From positions 1-40,029 of the forward strand of contig JAFQLL010000005.1 of the NCBI GenBank assembly GCA_017414645.1: a stretch of 40,029 nucleotides of DNA. Reading direction: 5' to 3'. The notes below the pieces were generated by a model. That model did no database searches, was not told the DNA's origin, and saw nothing but the letters and a program-made list of their open reading frames with translations. This document shows positions 17,585-26,848 of this stretch, one piece after another. Positions within the stretch are counted from its first letter, which is position 1; each line of letters opens with the position of its first letter. The translations under genes and the position numbers were made by a program. This stretch comes from Clostridia bacterium (lineage in GTDB: Bacteria; Bacillota; Clostridia; UMGS1883).

Positions 17585-17619
17585 ATGAAAGGTTTTTGCA
17601 AAAAGCAAAAACCTTTCAT
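17585..17619 (-). terminator. Terminator of the SLH-dCMP deaminase pair
   Basis: A 15-bp perfect stem (ATGAAAGGTTTTTGC / GCAAAAACCTTTCAT, five-base loop) is followed on the minus strand by a T-run (TTTTTAATTATC). It lies about 40 bases after the dCMP deaminase stop. Confidence 0.85.
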
Positions 17620-17621
17620 AA

Positions 17622-17649
17622 ATTCTGCGTTCTCCATTCAGAATTCTGC
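17622..17649 (-). repeat. Heptamer array related to GCAGAAY
   Basis: On the minus strand four consecutive heptamers read GCAGAAT, TCTGAAT, GGAGAAC, GCAGAAT. It is a more diverged copy of the array at 8543-8570. It lies between the dCMP deaminase stop and its terminator. Confidence 0.65.
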
Positions 17650-17656
17650 ATTAATT

Positions 17657-18145
17657 TTAATAGCCCAAGGTTTCGCCGATAGAGTCGTCGTTTTCAATCC
17701 ATGACTGAACGTCAACAACTGTATATTTGTCGTTTGTGTTACGGATAACAACCTTTTCAATGCCTGCATTAATAATTGCTCTTTTACACATTGCGCAGCT
17801 GGAGGCTCCTGCAACGTATTCACCTGTTTCAACGTCCTTGCCTGCAAGGTAAAGTGTTGCACCCATCATGTCTCGACGGGAAGCTGAAATAATGGCATTT
17901 TCTTCGGCGTGAACACTGCGGCAGAGCTCATAGCGCTGACCGCGGGGAATGTTCATTGCATTACGGCGGCAATAGCCAAGGTCAATACAGTTTTTTCTGC
18001 CACGGGGTGCACCTGTGTAGCCTGTTGAAATAATTTCGTCGTTCTTTACAATGATTGCACCGTAGTTACGGCGGAGGCATGTGCCTCTCTCTAAAACGAC
18101 GGTTGCAATGTCAAGATAATAGTTTGTTTTATCACGTCTTTGCAT
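17657..18145 (-). CDS. dCMP deaminase family protein (ComEB-like)
   Basis: 162 residues, the usual length for the family. Zinc-site motifs are HAEENAI (H79, proton-shuttle E81) and SSCAMCKR (C117, C120), which replaces the common PCxxC. The enzyme deaminates dCMP to dUMP, feeding thymidylate synthesis. The name ComEB comes from the B. subtilis homologue; no competence genes are nearby. The ATG follows AGGAGA by 7 bases, and this ribosome binding site lies in the 11-base gap after the SLH gene, so the two are probably co-transcribed from the promoter at 19620-19648. A tRNA adenosine deaminase is less likely given the N-terminal arrangement. Confidence 0.85.
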   Translation of the reverse strand: MQRRDKTNYYLDIATVVLERGTCLRRNYGAIIVKNDEIISTGYTGAPRGRKNCIDLGYCRRNAMNIPRGQRYELCRSVHAEENAIISASRRDMMGATLYLAGKDVETGEYVAGASSCAMCKRAIINAGIEKVVIRNTNDKYTVVDVQSWIENDDSIGETLGY

Positions 18146-18156
18146 AGCAAAATCTC

Positions 18157-19581
18157 CTATCTGATTACAATTTTAGATGCGTAAATGTTGCCGTCCTTTA
18201 TTGTGCCTGTGGCAATAATTCTGTCTGCAGGCTCAAGGGCAAGGAAGTCAAGCTTTTCACCTGAAATACCATTATAAATGGTAGCACCTGTTTCAATATA
18301 CAAGGGCTTTTCGCTGGAGGTGCCTGTTTCGGTATTTATAACCGACAAGTAAACCTGGCGATTTGTAACGCTGATTTTTGTAATTACGCCTTCTGCGATA
18401 ACTGTTTCTTTAAATGCATCCGAAGGTGCGGTCACATATGCCACAACAACCTTACCGTTTGCAAACTCGAGCTTTGCGCTGTAGCCCACGCGAAGGTCAT
18501 AAATTGTGGAGGCTACATGGTTTACGTAAATTGCCGATGCTGCAGAAAAGGTGTATTCCACATCATTTATAATAACACTGCATTCATCGCTGAGTGTAAT
18601 TGTTGTAATGACGCCTTCGATAGGGTCAACGGGAACGTAAGTGATGTCTTCCTTTTCAACTCCGTTCCAGCGGTTATCTTCTGTGTTCACAACCTCAATG
18701 TCGGCAAGAGTATCGTTTATGTAGAAGAATGCTACGTCAGCATCTGTTTCAATTGCCTTTACGTTGTCTGTCTTGTAGCCGTCAACATAAAGGTTCACAT
18801 TTTTGGGAATTGCATAAATTGAAGGTGTTCCAGATGCGTTGCCATAGGTGATTGAGTTGTTTGCTTTGTTTTTGCCTACTATTTTTCCAAAGGAAACCTC
18901 AATTCTGAACTTGTCAAGCACACGGTGGAGAAGCACCGCCATCTGTGCTCTTGTTACTGAGCCGTAAGGCTTGAAGAAAATGTCTTCGGGGTGCTCGGGG
19001 TCGTACACTCCCTGCATGAGAGCAGAATTTGTAACGTATTCAACATAGGGTGTCGCAGTATAGGGTATTTCGCCTGCATCGGAATAGGTAAGATTGTATG
19101 TACCGCTCTTATTAATGCTTCCCTCTGCACGGATAAGCTTTGTTAATAAAATTGCCATTTCATAACGGAGAAGAGGCGAATTTGCACGATCCTCTGCAAT
19201 GTAGCCTGCAAGCTCTGCTTCGGTAAGCACACCCTTGTAAAGAAGGAACGCTACCTCGCTGGGGTAGGGTGTGTTATATGCACTTACAACATCTTTATAG
19301 CGTTCAGCTGCAACGGCCAGATAGGCTTCATAATCCTTGGTGATGTAGCCTGCAACACGTGCTGTAAGCACTAACGCCTCTGTTTTTGTAATGGCACGAT
19401 CAGGGCGGAAGGTTCCGTCTTTGTAGCCCTTTATAATGCCTAAGATTGTCATGGCTTCTATCTGAGGCTCAGCCCATGCATGGAATTCGTTAATATCGGA
19501 AAAGCCCGATGCGGCAAAGGCGCTTACAGAGCCCATAAGCATGGCGAGTGTAACAGCCAGAGCAATAATTCTTTTTTTCAT
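18157..19581 (-). CDS. S-layer homology (SLH) domain protein
   Basis: 474 residues with a signal peptide (1-23, MKKRIIALAVTLAM... AFA). Three SLH-like repeats occupy about residues 25-225, with motifs IKGYKDGTFRPDRAITKTEAL, LRYEMAILLTKLI and FKPYGSVTRAQMAVLLHRVL. SLH domains bind secondary cell-wall polymers and anchor proteins to the surface. The C-terminal half (about 230-474) is rich in beta strand, with repeated short segments (ITTITLSDECSVIINDVEYTF; VITKISVTNRQVYLSVINTETG), and I do not recognise it. The start ATG follows GGAGG. It is the first gene of a likely two-gene unit with dCMP deaminase, an odd functional pair. Probable role: surface protein or part of a cell-surface scaffold. 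Confidence 0.88.
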   Translation of the reverse strand: MKKRIIALAVTLAMLMGSVSAFAASGFSDINEFHAWAEPQIEAMTILGIIKGYKDGTFRPDRAITKTEALVLTARVAGYITKDYEAYLAVAAERYKDVVSAYNTPYPSEVAFLLYKGVLTEAELAGYIAEDRANSPLLRYEMAILLTKLIRAEGSINKSGTYNLTYSDAGEIPYTATPYVEYVTNSALMQGVYDPEHPEDIFFKPYGSVTRAQMAVLLHRVLDKFRIEVSFGKIVGKNKANNSITYGNASGTPSIYAIPKNVNLYVDGYKTDNVKAIETDADVAFFYINDTLADIEVVNTEDNRWNGVEKEDITYVPVDPIEGVITTITLSDECSVIINDVEYTFSAASAIYVNHVASTIYDLRVGYSAKLEFANGKVVVAYVTAPSDAFKETVIAEGVITKISVTNRQVYLSVINTETGTSSEKPLYIETGATIYNGISGEKLDFLALEPADRIIATGTIKDGNIYASKIVIR

Positions 19582-19619
19582 TATTCAGTCCTCCGTTTAA
19601 AAAATATCTTCTATATATC

Positions 19620-19648
19620 AGCATATCATATCATTAATAAAACTTCAA
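19620..19648 (-). promoter_or_regulatory. Promoter of the SLH gene
   Basis: On the minus strand: -35 TTGAAG (19643-19648), a 17-bp spacer, -10 TATGCT (19620-19625), about 40 bases before the start codon. Confidence 0.55.
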
Positions 19649-19724
19649 CAAAAATTCGACTAAATAATTATTAAAAATTCGTTAAATTAAGTGTAAAAAT
19701 AAGGGTTCTTTACAAAATGTTAAT

Positions 19725-19752
19725 TTGACTTTTTATGTAATTGTGATATACT
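19725..19752 (+). promoter_or_regulatory. Promoter of clpE
   Basis: -35 TTGACT (19725-19730), a 16-bp spacer, -10 TATACT (19747-19752), 33 bases before the ATG at 19786. I saw no tandem CtsR heptamer site, only a single AGTCAAA half-site on the minus strand overlapping the -35. Confidence 0.65.
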
Positions 19753-19785
19753 TTAGTCTACAATAAATTATTGGAGTATGATACT

Positions 19786-22020
19786 ATGCTTTGTACAAGA
19801 TGTAAGAAAAATCCTGCGATGATTTTTATGACTCGCATGGAAGGCGATAAAAGCGTGAACGAGAGCCTTTGTCTGCCCTGCGCAAAGGAGCTGGGGCTTG
19901 ACCTTAGCAAAATGATGGGCGACATTAATCCCGAAGAGCTCTCTATGATAGAAAACGAAATGATGGATGCCATAAATTCTGCCGATTTGCCCACAGAAGA
20001 CATATCCGGCGGAATTATGAGCATTATGAATAATTTGTTCTCGGGCGGCAGCGAAAAGCCCATGATGCCTCATAATTCCTCCTCAAAAAGGGAAAAAAGA
20101 GGCAAAAAGGAAGAGGATAATAAAAGAATTATTGACTCCTACGGCGAAAACCTTACAAAAAAGGCAATGGCAGGCAAGCTTGATAAGGTTATCGGCAGAG
20201 ACCAAGAAATTGACAGAATGATTCAGGTTTTAAACCGCAGAACAAAGAACAACCCTGCCCTTATAGGTGAGCCCGGTGTAGGTAAAACTGCAGTTGCAGA
20301 GGGTCTGGCAGAAAGAATTGTTTCCAATCAGGTGCCTGTAAAGCTCCGCGACAAGGAGGTTTATCTTTTAGACTTTACCGCAATCGTTGCAGGTACACAA
20401 TACCGTGGTCAGTTCGAAGCAAGGCTTAAGGCAATTGTGGACGAGGTTAAAAAGCTTGGAAACATCATTCTTGTTATCGACGAGCTTCATAACATTGTAG
20501 GTGCAGGCGATGCTGAGGGCGCAATGAGCGCGGCTAACATTCTTAAACCTGCTCTTGCCCGCGGCGACATTCAGGTAATAGGCGCAACAACCCTCTCAGA
20601 GTACCGTAAGTATATTGAAAAGGACAGTGCTCTGGAAAGAAGGTTCCAGCCCATTATTATTGAAGAACCTTCCGTTGCCGAAACTATTGAAATTTTAAAG
20701 GGAATAAGAGGGTATTACGAAAATTATCACCAGGTAAAAATAACCGACGAGGTTATTGAAAAGGCGGCAATACTTTCCGAACGCTACATTACAGACCGCT
20801 TTTTGCCCGACAAGGCCATTGACCTTATCGATGAAGCGGGAAGCCGTGCTAATTTGAAAAACAAAGCTTTAGCAACAATTTTCGAGCTCAGAAAGCAGCT
20901 TGAGCTTATAAAAAAGGAAAAGGACTCTGCAGCAAACGAAGACTCTATAGAGGATTATCAGAAGGCGGCAGATTTAAAGATGCAGGAATGCTCCATTCAG
21001 CAGTCCATTGACAAAATAACAGAGGACATGGAGGACGTGTACCTCACTGTTGAAGACATTGCAACTGTTATTGAGCTCCAGACAAAAATTCCTGTTAAGA
21101 AAATAACAGAGGAAGAAACAAAGAGGCTCTTAGAGCTTGAGGCCAACCTTCACAAGCGAATTATCGGTCAGAATGATGCGGTTAATGCGGTTGCACGTAC
21201 CATCCGCAGAAAAAGAGCAGCGCTTTCTAAAAAGAAGCGCCCTGCAAGCTTTATCTTTGTGGGCCCTACGGGGGTAGGTAAAACAGAAACCGTTAAGGCT
21301 TTGGCTTGCGAGCTTTTTGAAAGCGAAGAGGCATTAATCCGTGTGGATATGACAGAATACATGGAAAAGCATGCTGTAAGTAGGCTCATTGGCTCGCCTC
21401 CGGGCTATGTTGGCTACGACGATGCAGGTCAGCTTACCGAAAAGGTACGAAGAAAGCCCTACAGCGTAATTTTATTCGACGAAATTGAAAAAGCTCACCC
21501 TGACGTAATGAATATTATGCTGCAAATTCTTGACGACGGTAGAGTAACAGACAGCCACGGCAAGGTGGTAAGCTTTGAAAACACCGTTATTGTAATGACA
21601 AGTAACGCAGGCAGCAGTTATTCCTCCTCCGCATTAGGCTTTGGCAAAACCGAGGTAGATGCATCTAAAACGAGAGCAATGGAAGCTCTTAAAAAGTTCC
21701 TTCGCCCCGAATTTTTGAACCGTGTTGACGAGGTTATTGTGTTTAATCCCTTAACAAAGGACGAGCTCTTTGAAATTGTTGAGCTTATGATAAACGAAAT
21801 CAGGGACATGGCAAAGGAAAGAGGCATGGACTTTACTGTTACAGAGGCTGTTAAGTTGTACCTTTGTGACAAGGGCTACGACAGCGCTATGGGTGCAAGA
21901 CCGCTCCGCAGACTTGTAAGCCGTGAAATTGAGGATAGGCTTGCCGAAGCAATTATAAAAGGCGACAGAAGAGAAAGCTTTGCCTTTGATGTTGAAAACG
22001 GTGAAATTGTATTAAGCTAA
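19786..22020 (+). CDS. clpE: ATP-dependent Clp unfoldase, ClpE-type
   Basis: The ATG at 19786 behind TTGGAG gives 744 residues; an in-frame TTG at 19771 is part of the ribosome binding site. The N-terminus carries a zinc-finger pair typical of ClpE: CTRC at C3/C6 and CLPC at C29/C32. Two AAA+ modules follow: the first Walker A GEPGVGKT (about 162) with [12 protein letters not shown], a middle UVR/coiled-coil region (about 370-420), and the second Walker A GPTGVGKT (about 492) with [13 protein letters not shown]. The C-terminus has the D2-small domain ([15 protein letters not shown]). ClpE hexamers unfold damaged proteins and feed them to ClpP. ClpC is the close alternative, but ClpC has a Clp_N repeat domain instead of this zinc finger. 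No ctsR, mcsA or mcsB genes are adjacent. It is transcribed alone. Confidence 0.88.
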   Translation: MLCTRCKKNPAMIFMTRMEGDKSVNESLCLPCAKELGLDLSKMMGDINPEELSMIENEMMDAINSADLPTEDISGGIMSIMNNLFSGGSEKPMMPHNSSSKREKRGKKEEDNKRIIDSYGENLTKKAMAGKLDKVIGRDQEIDRMIQVLNRRTKNNPALIGEPGVGKTAVAEGLAERIVSNQVPVKLRDKEVYLLDFTAIVAGTQYRGQFEARLKAIVDEVKKLGNIILVIDELHNIVGAGDAEGAMSAANILKPALARGDIQVIGATTLSEYRKYIEKDSALERRFQPIIIEEPSVAETIEILKGIRGYYENYHQVKITDEVIEKAAILSERYITDRFLPDKAIDLIDEAGSRANLKNKALATIFELRKQLELIKKEKDSAANEDSIEDYQKAADLKMQECSIQQSIDKITEDMEDVYLTVEDIATVIELQTKIPVKKITEEETKRLLELEANLHKRIIGQNDAVNAVARTIRRKRAALSKKKRPASFIFVGPTGVGKTETVKALACELFESEEALIRVDMTEYMEKHAVSRLIGSPPGYVGYDDAGQLTEKVRRKPYSVILFDEIEKAHPDVMNIMLQILDDGRVTDSHGKVVSFENTVIVMTSNAGSSYSSSALGFGKTEVDASKTRAMEALKKFLRPEFLNRVDEVIVFNPLTKDELFEIVELMINEIRDMAKERGMDFTVTEAVKLYLCDKGYDSAMGARPLRRLVSREIEDRLAEAIIKGDRRESFAFDVENGEIVLS

Positions 22021-22024
22021 TAAG

Positions 22025-22065
22025 AAGCTGAGAGATTTTTGAAAGAAAACCTCTCAGCTTTTTTG
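22025..22065 (+). terminator. Terminator of clpE
   Basis: A perfect 10-bp stem (AAGCTGAGAG / CTCTCAGCTT, 16-base loop) is followed by TTTTTG, four bases after the stop. Confidence 0.85.
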
Positions 22066-22071
22066 TTTACC

Positions 22072-22121
22072 TACAGTTAACTGAAAACGACTTTTACAGT
22101 TAACCCGGATGATAATACAAT
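22072..22121 (+). promoter_or_regulatory. Candidate Pho box and promoter of the pst operon
   Basis: TACAGTTAAC occurs twice (22072-22081 and 22095-22104), 23 bases apart, about two helical turns. The second copy lies 11 bases before a -10-like TACAAT (22116-22121), with no good -35. This layout is what is expected for PhoB-activated promoters. The operon encodes its own PhoB-like regulator. The box sequence is inferred here, not taken from a known consensus. Confidence 0.6.
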
Positions 22122-22162
22122 GTAAATGTAGTCAGAATAATTAAATTAAAGGAGTGATTTTC

Positions 22163-23005
22163 ATGAAGAAAATTATGGCGAGTTTAATGGCTATACTTAT
22201 GGTGACAGCGGTATTTACAGGATGCGGTCAGAGTGAGGGCGGCGAGAAAGCAACAGGTGCAGTTGAACTTATAAGCGGCACGGTTACAACCGACGGCTCT
22301 ACAAGCATGGAAAAGGTAATAGGCTTCCTCAGTGAAGCGTATATGGAAGAAAACAACGAGGTTAAGGTTACATACAACCCCACAGGCTCCGGTAGCGGTA
22401 TTCAGGCAGTGCTTGACGGAAGGTGTGACATAGGCCTTTCCAGCCGTGACCTTAAACCTGAGGAAGCTGAAAACCTTACAGGCGTGGTAGTGGCTATTGA
22501 TGGTATTGCAGTTATAGTTAACCCCGAAAACCCTGTAAATGACCTTACCGTGGAGCAGATTAGCTCTATTTATAAAGGTGAGGTTACTAACTGGAGCGAG
22601 GTTGGGGGAGGCGATGCTCCTATCGTTCTTATCGGACGTGAAGCAGCATCGGGCACTCGTGACGGCTTTGAAAGCGTAACAGGTACTGAGGATTTGTGTA
22701 AGTATACACAGGAATTGACAAGCACGGGCGATGTTGTGCAGACTGTTGCATCAAATCCTAACGCAATTGGTTATGCATCGCTGGCAAGTGTTAAGGACAC
22801 TGTAAAAGTACTGTCTGTTGAAAATGTTGTGCCTACAACAGCTTCTATACAGAATGGCGAATATAAAATACAGCGTAACTTCCTTTTTGTTACAAGAAAA
22901 GACGTAGAAATGAGTCCGGCAACGCGAGCTTTCTTCAACTTTACGGTAAGTGGCGAAGCTGATGAGTATATCACGGCAGCAGGGGCAATACCTGCAATCA
23001 GATAA
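22163..23005 (+). CDS. pstS: Phosphate ABC transporter substrate-binding lipoprotein
   Basis: The ATG at 22163 follows AAAGGAG by 8 bases, giving 280 residues. It has a lipoprotein signal with lipobox FTGC (lipidated C21), so it is tethered outside the membrane. The phosphate-binding pattern is visible: TTDGSTSMEKV near the N-terminus, NPTGSGSGIQAVLDGRCDIGLSSRDL, and GREAASGTRDGFE. PstS captures inorganic phosphate and delivers it to PstC-PstA. It is the first gene of a seven-gene phosphate operon; the gap to pstC is 10 bases. Confidence 0.95.
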   Translation: MKKIMASLMAILMVTAVFTGCGQSEGGEKATGAVELISGTVTTDGSTSMEKVIGFLSEAYMEENNEVKVTYNPTGSGSGIQAVLDGRCDIGLSSRDLKPEEAENLTGVVVAIDGIAVIVNPENPVNDLTVEQISSIYKGEVTNWSEVGGGDAPIVLIGREAASGTRDGFESVTGTEDLCKYTQELTSTGDVVQTVASNPNAIGYASLASVKDTVKVLSVENVVPTTASIQNGEYKIQRNFLFVTRKDVEMSPATRAFFNFTVSGEADEYITAAGAIPAIR

Positions 23006-23015
23006 AGGAGAAAAT

Positions 23016-23882
23016 ATGAAAAGAGTAACAGGCTTTATCGAAAACACAATGGGTATAATTTTTACTGTGTGCGGATTTTTAGCGGTGGGCTTTGTTGTTC
23101 TTATCACCGGATTTTTGGTTGTGTCGGGTTTGCCTGCCATAGGCGAAATAGGAATAATACAATTTTTATTCGGAAGGGTTTGGGCATCTACTGCATCACA
23201 CCCTTCCTATGGCATTTTACCATTTATTTTAACCTCGGTGTATGGAACGGCAGGTGCAATTGTGATAGGTGTGCCGTTAGGGCTTTTGTGCGCAATATTT
23301 ATCGCAAAAATTACGCCAAAACATGTTGGAATTGCTGTGCGAGGTGCAGTTGACCTTTTAGGCGGTATTCCGTCTGTTGTATATGGTCTTGTTGGTATGA
23401 TTGTAATTGTGCCTTTTGTGCGCAAGACTTTCAATCTGCCCGATGGCGCAAATTTGTTTTCGGCTATAATTGTGCTGGCTGTTATGATATTGCCTTCAGT
23501 TGTTTCTGTATCGGAAACGGCAATAAGAGCTGTTCCAAAGGAATATGAGGAAGCATCGTTGGCACTTGGTGCAACCAAAACGGAAACTGTTTTTAAGGTT
23601 ATAGTTCCTGCGGCAAAGAGCGGCATTTTAACGAGCATTGCGCTCGGCATAGGCAGAAGCATTGGTGAGGCAATGGCAGTTATGATGGTTTCGGGCAATG
23701 TTGCGAATATGCCCTCGCTTTTTAAAAGTGTGCGATTTCTTACCACAGCAGTTGCAAGCGAAATGAGCTATTCCTCTGGTTTGCAGAGAAAAGCGCTGTT
23801 TTCTGTTGCACTTGTGCTTTTTGTGTTTATTCTGATAATAAACTTAATATTAAACCTTGTTGTAAAAAAAGAAAGGGAATAA
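23016..23882 (+). CDS. pstC: Phosphate ABC transporter permease PstC
   Basis: The ATG at 23016 behind AAAGGAG gives 288 residues. About six hydrophobic segments are seen. The binding-protein-dependent permease motif (EAA loop) reads EEASLALGATKTETVFKVIVPAAKSG, and GIPSVVYGLVGMIVIVPFV is typical of PstC/PstA. It forms the transmembrane channel with PstA. It lies between pstS and pstA (gap of 4 bases to pstA), so they are clearly co-transcribed. Confidence 0.94.
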   Translation: MKRVTGFIENTMGIIFTVCGFLAVGFVVLITGFLVVSGLPAIGEIGIIQFLFGRVWASTASHPSYGILPFILTSVYGTAGAIVIGVPLGLLCAIFIAKITPKHVGIAVRGAVDLLGGIPSVVYGLVGMIVIVPFVRKTFNLPDGANLFSAIIVLAVMILPSVVSVSETAIRAVPKEYEEASLALGATKTETVFKVIVPAAKSGILTSIALGIGRSIGEAMAVMMVSGNVANMPSLFKSVRFLTTAVASEMSYSSGLQRKALFSVALVLFVFILIINLILNLVVKKERE

Positions 23883-23886
23883 GGGC

Positions 23887-24756
23887 ATGAAAGAAAAAAT
23901 ATCAATGTCGAGAAAGGTCAAATGCACTCTGCTGAATATTATCATGCTCGCGGCATGTGCTGTTATATGCGTTATTCTTTTAGGCATTGTGGGCTTTGTT
24001 GTATACCGTGGAGCAGGTAATATTACGGTGGATTTAATTACAAATAAGCCGAGCCTGCTTAAGGGCACGATAGGTATATTGCCAAACATATTAAACACTC
24101 TTTACATAATTGTAATGACACTTGTACTGGTTTTGCCCTTGGGTGTAGGCGCTGCCATTTACTTGAATGAGTATGCAAAAAACAAAAAAATTGTAAAATT
24201 GATTGAACTTGCCACAGAGACACTTTCGGGAATTCCCTCTATTATATACGGCTTGGTGGGCATGCTGATTTTTGTTCAGTTCATTAATCTTGACACAAGC
24301 CTTATTGCAGGTAGTCTTACCTTGGTTATAATGACCCTGCCCACTATTATCCGTACAACACAGGAAAGCTTAAAGACTGTCCCAAATGGTTACAGAGAAG
24401 GCTCACTTGCGCTTGGTGCGGGAAAGTGGTACATGGTAAGAAGTGTTGTTCTGCCATCGTGTATTGACGGTGTTGTAACGGGCTGCATTTTATCAATAGG
24501 CAGAATTGTGGGAGAAAGTGCAGCACTGCTTTTTACCGCAGGCATGGCTAACGAGGTTTTGGGAATATTTGAGTTTTTTAAGCCTAAAATGTCGGGCTCA
24601 AGCCTTACGGTTGCGTTGTATATGTACGCAAAAGAGCGCGGAGAGTTTGAAATAGCCTTTGCAATAGCTGCAATACTTTTGGTTTTAACATGTGCAATTA
24701 ATTTTTTGTCAAAGGCAGCGGCAGTTTTGCTCAAAAGGAAAGGAAGCGGCAAATGA
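23887..24756 (+). CDS. pstA: Phosphate ABC transporter permease PstA
   Basis: 289 residues with six likely membrane segments. Signatures are [20 protein letters not shown] and the EAA loop [26 protein letters not shown], matching PstA. The start ATG is preceded by a GGGAATAAGGGC segment that serves as a weak ribosome binding site. The stop overlaps the pstB start (ATGA), so translation is probably coupled. Confidence 0.94.
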   Translation: MKEKISMSRKVKCTLLNIIMLAACAVICVILLGIVGFVVYRGAGNITVDLITNKPSLLKGTIGILPNILNTLYIIVMTLVLVLPLGVGAAIYLNEYAKNKKIVKLIELATETLSGIPSIIYGLVGMLIFVQFINLDTSLIAGSLTLVIMTLPTIIRTTQESLKTVPNGYREGSLALGAGKWYMVRSVVLPSCIDGVVTGCILSIGRIVGESAALLFTAGMANEVLGIFEFFKPKMSGSSLTVALYMYAKERGEFEIAFAIAAILLVLTCAINFLSKAAAVLLKRKGSGK

Positions 24757-25511
24757 TGGGAATAATTACTGCAAAAAATCTTGACTTATGGTATAATAAC
24801 GGTGCAACGCATGCACTGAAAAGTATAAATATTGGACTGCCTGAAAACGAAATTACCGCACTTATAGGACCGTCAGGGTGCGGTAAATCCACATTCTTAA
24901 AATGCCTTAACAGAATGAATGATTTAGTTGAAGGCTGTAAAATAGAAGGGCTGGTCACACTTGACGGGGTGGATATTTATGGTAATATGGATGTAAATAT
25001 TTTAAGAAAAAGGGTGGGCATGGTTTTCCAGAAGCCCAATCCATTTCCCATGAGTATATACGATAACATTGCATACGGTCCGAAAATACACGGAGTAAAG
25101 TCAAAGGTAAAGCTTGATGAGATAGTTGAAAAATCGTTGCGGCAGGCAGCTATATGGGATGAATGCAAGGACAGACTGAAAAAGAGTGCGTTGGGAATGA
25201 GCGGAGGTCAGCAACAGAGGCTTTGCATAGCGCGTGCTTTGGCAGTTGAACCCGAGGTTTTACTTATGGATGAGCCTACCAGTGCACTTGATCCCATTTC
25301 AACTTCTAAAATAGAAGACCTTGCAATTGAGTTAAAAGAAAAGTATACTATAGTTATGGTAACGCATAATATGCAGCAGGCGGCAAGAATTGCAGATAAA
25401 ACGGCATTCTTTCTTCTGGGCGAGATTATAGAGTTCGACCATACCGAAAAAATGTTCTCTGCACCGTATGATAAGAGAACCGAAGATTACATTACAGGAA
25501 GGTTTGGTTGA
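24753..25511 (+). CDS. pstB: Phosphate ABC transporter ATPase
   Basis: 252 residues. Motifs: Walker [10 protein letters not shown]-loop [18 protein letters not shown] (the PNPFP motif is diagnostic of PstB), signature [16 protein letters not shown], Walker [14 protein letters not shown] and the H-loop (MVTHN). It powers phosphate import through PstCA. The start at 24753 overlaps the pstA stop; a second ATG at 24756 is equally possible. Confidence 0.96.
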   Translation: MMGIITAKNLDLWYNNGATHALKSINIGLPENEITALIGPSGCGKSTFLKCLNRMNDLVEGCKIEGLVTLDGVDIYGNMDVNILRKRVGMVFQKPNPFPMSIYDNIAYGPKIHGVKSKVKLDEIVEKSLRQAAIWDECKDRLKKSALGMSGGQQQRLCIARALAVEPEVLLMDEPTSALDPISTSKIEDLAIELKEKYTIVMVTHNMQQAARIADKTAFFLLGEIIEFDHTEKMFSAPYDKRTEDYITGRFG

Positions 25512-25513
25512 TT

Positions 25514-26152
25514 ATGCGTAACAGATTTGAGAAACAGCTCAACGAGCTCAATAACGAAATTATTACCATGGGTGCTCTTTGTGAGGAAGCTATCGAAAAC
25601 AGCATTAAGTATCTGTTTGAGGGTGACGAGGGGCTCAAGGAGACTATTATCGAGACAGAAAAGCAGATTAACAGCAAGGAAAGAGATATTGAAGTTCTTT
25701 GCATGAAGCTTCTTATGCAGCAACAGCCCGTTGCAGGCGACTTGAGGATTATTTCGTCAGCACTGAAAATGATTTCCGACCTGGAAAGAATAGGTGACCA
25801 GGCACTTGATATTGCATCTATGGCAATTTATGTTGAAAAGAGCGGTATGCAGACAAGGGTACACATCAAGGATATGGCAAACTCAACGATGAAAATGGTG
25901 GGGTATAGTATAGAATCCTTTGTAAAGAAGGATGTAAAGCTGGCATATAAGGCTATTGAATGTGACGACGAGGTTGATGCACTTTTTAATAAAGTTAAAA
26001 GTGAGCTTGTTGAGGTAATCGCACGAGGCGAAGACAACGGAGAAGCATTGGTTGACCTTGTTATGATTGCAAAATATTTTGAGAGAATAGGCGACCATGC
26101 CGAAAATATTGCCGAATGGGTTATTTATTCCATTACAGGAAATTACGTGTAG
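25514..26152 (+). CDS. phoU: Phosphate regulatory protein PhoU
   Basis: I chose the ATG at 25514, which begins with the usual MRNRFEKQLNEL and gives 212 residues; a TTG at 25508 overlapping pstB is an alternative. The protein has two three-helix PhoU repeats (about 5-105 and 115-205), each with the metal-binding type motif: DLERIGDQALDIA and YFERIGDHAENIAEW. PhoU limits phosphate uptake by Pst and signals phosphate sufficiency to the PhoR-PhoB pair. Its place directly after pstB is the classic arrangement. Confidence 0.95.
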   Translation: MRNRFEKQLNELNNEIITMGALCEEAIENSIKYLFEGDEGLKETIIETEKQINSKERDIEVLCMKLLMQQQPVAGDLRIISSALKMISDLERIGDQALDIASMAIYVEKSGMQTRVHIKDMANSTMKMVGYSIESFVKKDVKLAYKAIECDDEVDALFNKVKSELVEVIARGEDNGEALVDLVMIAKYFERIGDHAENIAEWVIYSITGNYV

Positions 26153-26170
26153 TGATACAGAGGTGATAAT

Positions 26171-26848
26171 ATGATTTACTTTGTGGAAGATGATGTTAAT
26201 ATTCGAAAGCTTGTTTGCTACGCGCTTTCAAAGGAAGGTTATGAGGTGAAAGAGTTTTCTGACGGGTCAGATTTAAAAAAAGCACTTGAAGGAAATATTC
26301 CCGAGCTTGTCATATTGGACATAATGCTTCCGGGCGAAGACGGACTTGAGATACTGAAAGGTATGCGTAACGAAGAACGATATAAGGATATTCCGGTTAT
26401 TATGGTCACTGCAAAAGACAGCGAGTACGATATTGTAATGGGACTCGACAGTGGCGCCGATGACTATATCCCTAAGCCCTTTGGCATGACAGAGTTTATT
26501 GCAAGAACAAGGGCGGTGCTTCGAAGATACGAAAAGACAAAAAGTGAACGCGATTATCGGATAGGTAGTCTGCATGTTGACCCCGGAAAACATATTGTGA
26601 CTGTTGCAGGGCAAGAGATTACACTTTCCTATAAGGAATATACCCTTCTTCTTGCACTTTTGAAAGCAGAAGGAAAGGTGGTTAATCGTGACACTTTGCT
26701 TACAGATATCTGGGGCGAGTTTTATGACGAGTCAAGAACACTTGATGTGCACATCCGTAAGCTCAGGGTAAAGCTTGGTGAGGCAGGGCGCTTAATACAC
26801 ACTATCAAGAATGTGGGTTACAGGCTTGGGGGTAGCGTGTATGAGTAA
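26171..26848 (+). CDS. phoB: OmpR-family response regulator, PhoB/PhoP-like
   Basis: 225 residues. An N-terminal receiver domain (about 1-115) has the acidic pocket ED (6-8), phosphoacceptor D50 in VILDIMLP and the conserved lysine in PKPFG. The winged-helix DNA-binding domain (about 128-222) ends RTLDVHIRKLRVKLGEA...IKNVGYRLG. Location after phoU and translational overlap with a PhoR-like kinase make it the phosphate-responsive regulator. Its probable target is the TACAGTTAAC repeat before pstS. The name phoP is used in Bacillus for the same role. Confidence 0.9.
   Translation: MIYFVEDDVNIRKLVCYALSKEGYEVKEFSDGSDLKKALEGNIPELVILDIMLPGEDGLEILKGMRNEERYKDIPVIMVTAKDSEYDIVMGLDSGADDYIPKPFGMTEFIARTRAVLRRYEKTKSERDYRIGSLHVDPGKHIVTVAGQEITLSYKEYTLLLALLKAEGKVVNRDTLLTDIWGEFYDESRTLDVHIRKLRVKLGEAGRLIHTIKNVGYRLGGSVYE

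Noticed and set aside
19681-19785. CtsR operator before clpE
   Set aside because: Only one AGTCAAA-like half-site is visible; the required tandem heptamer is missing.
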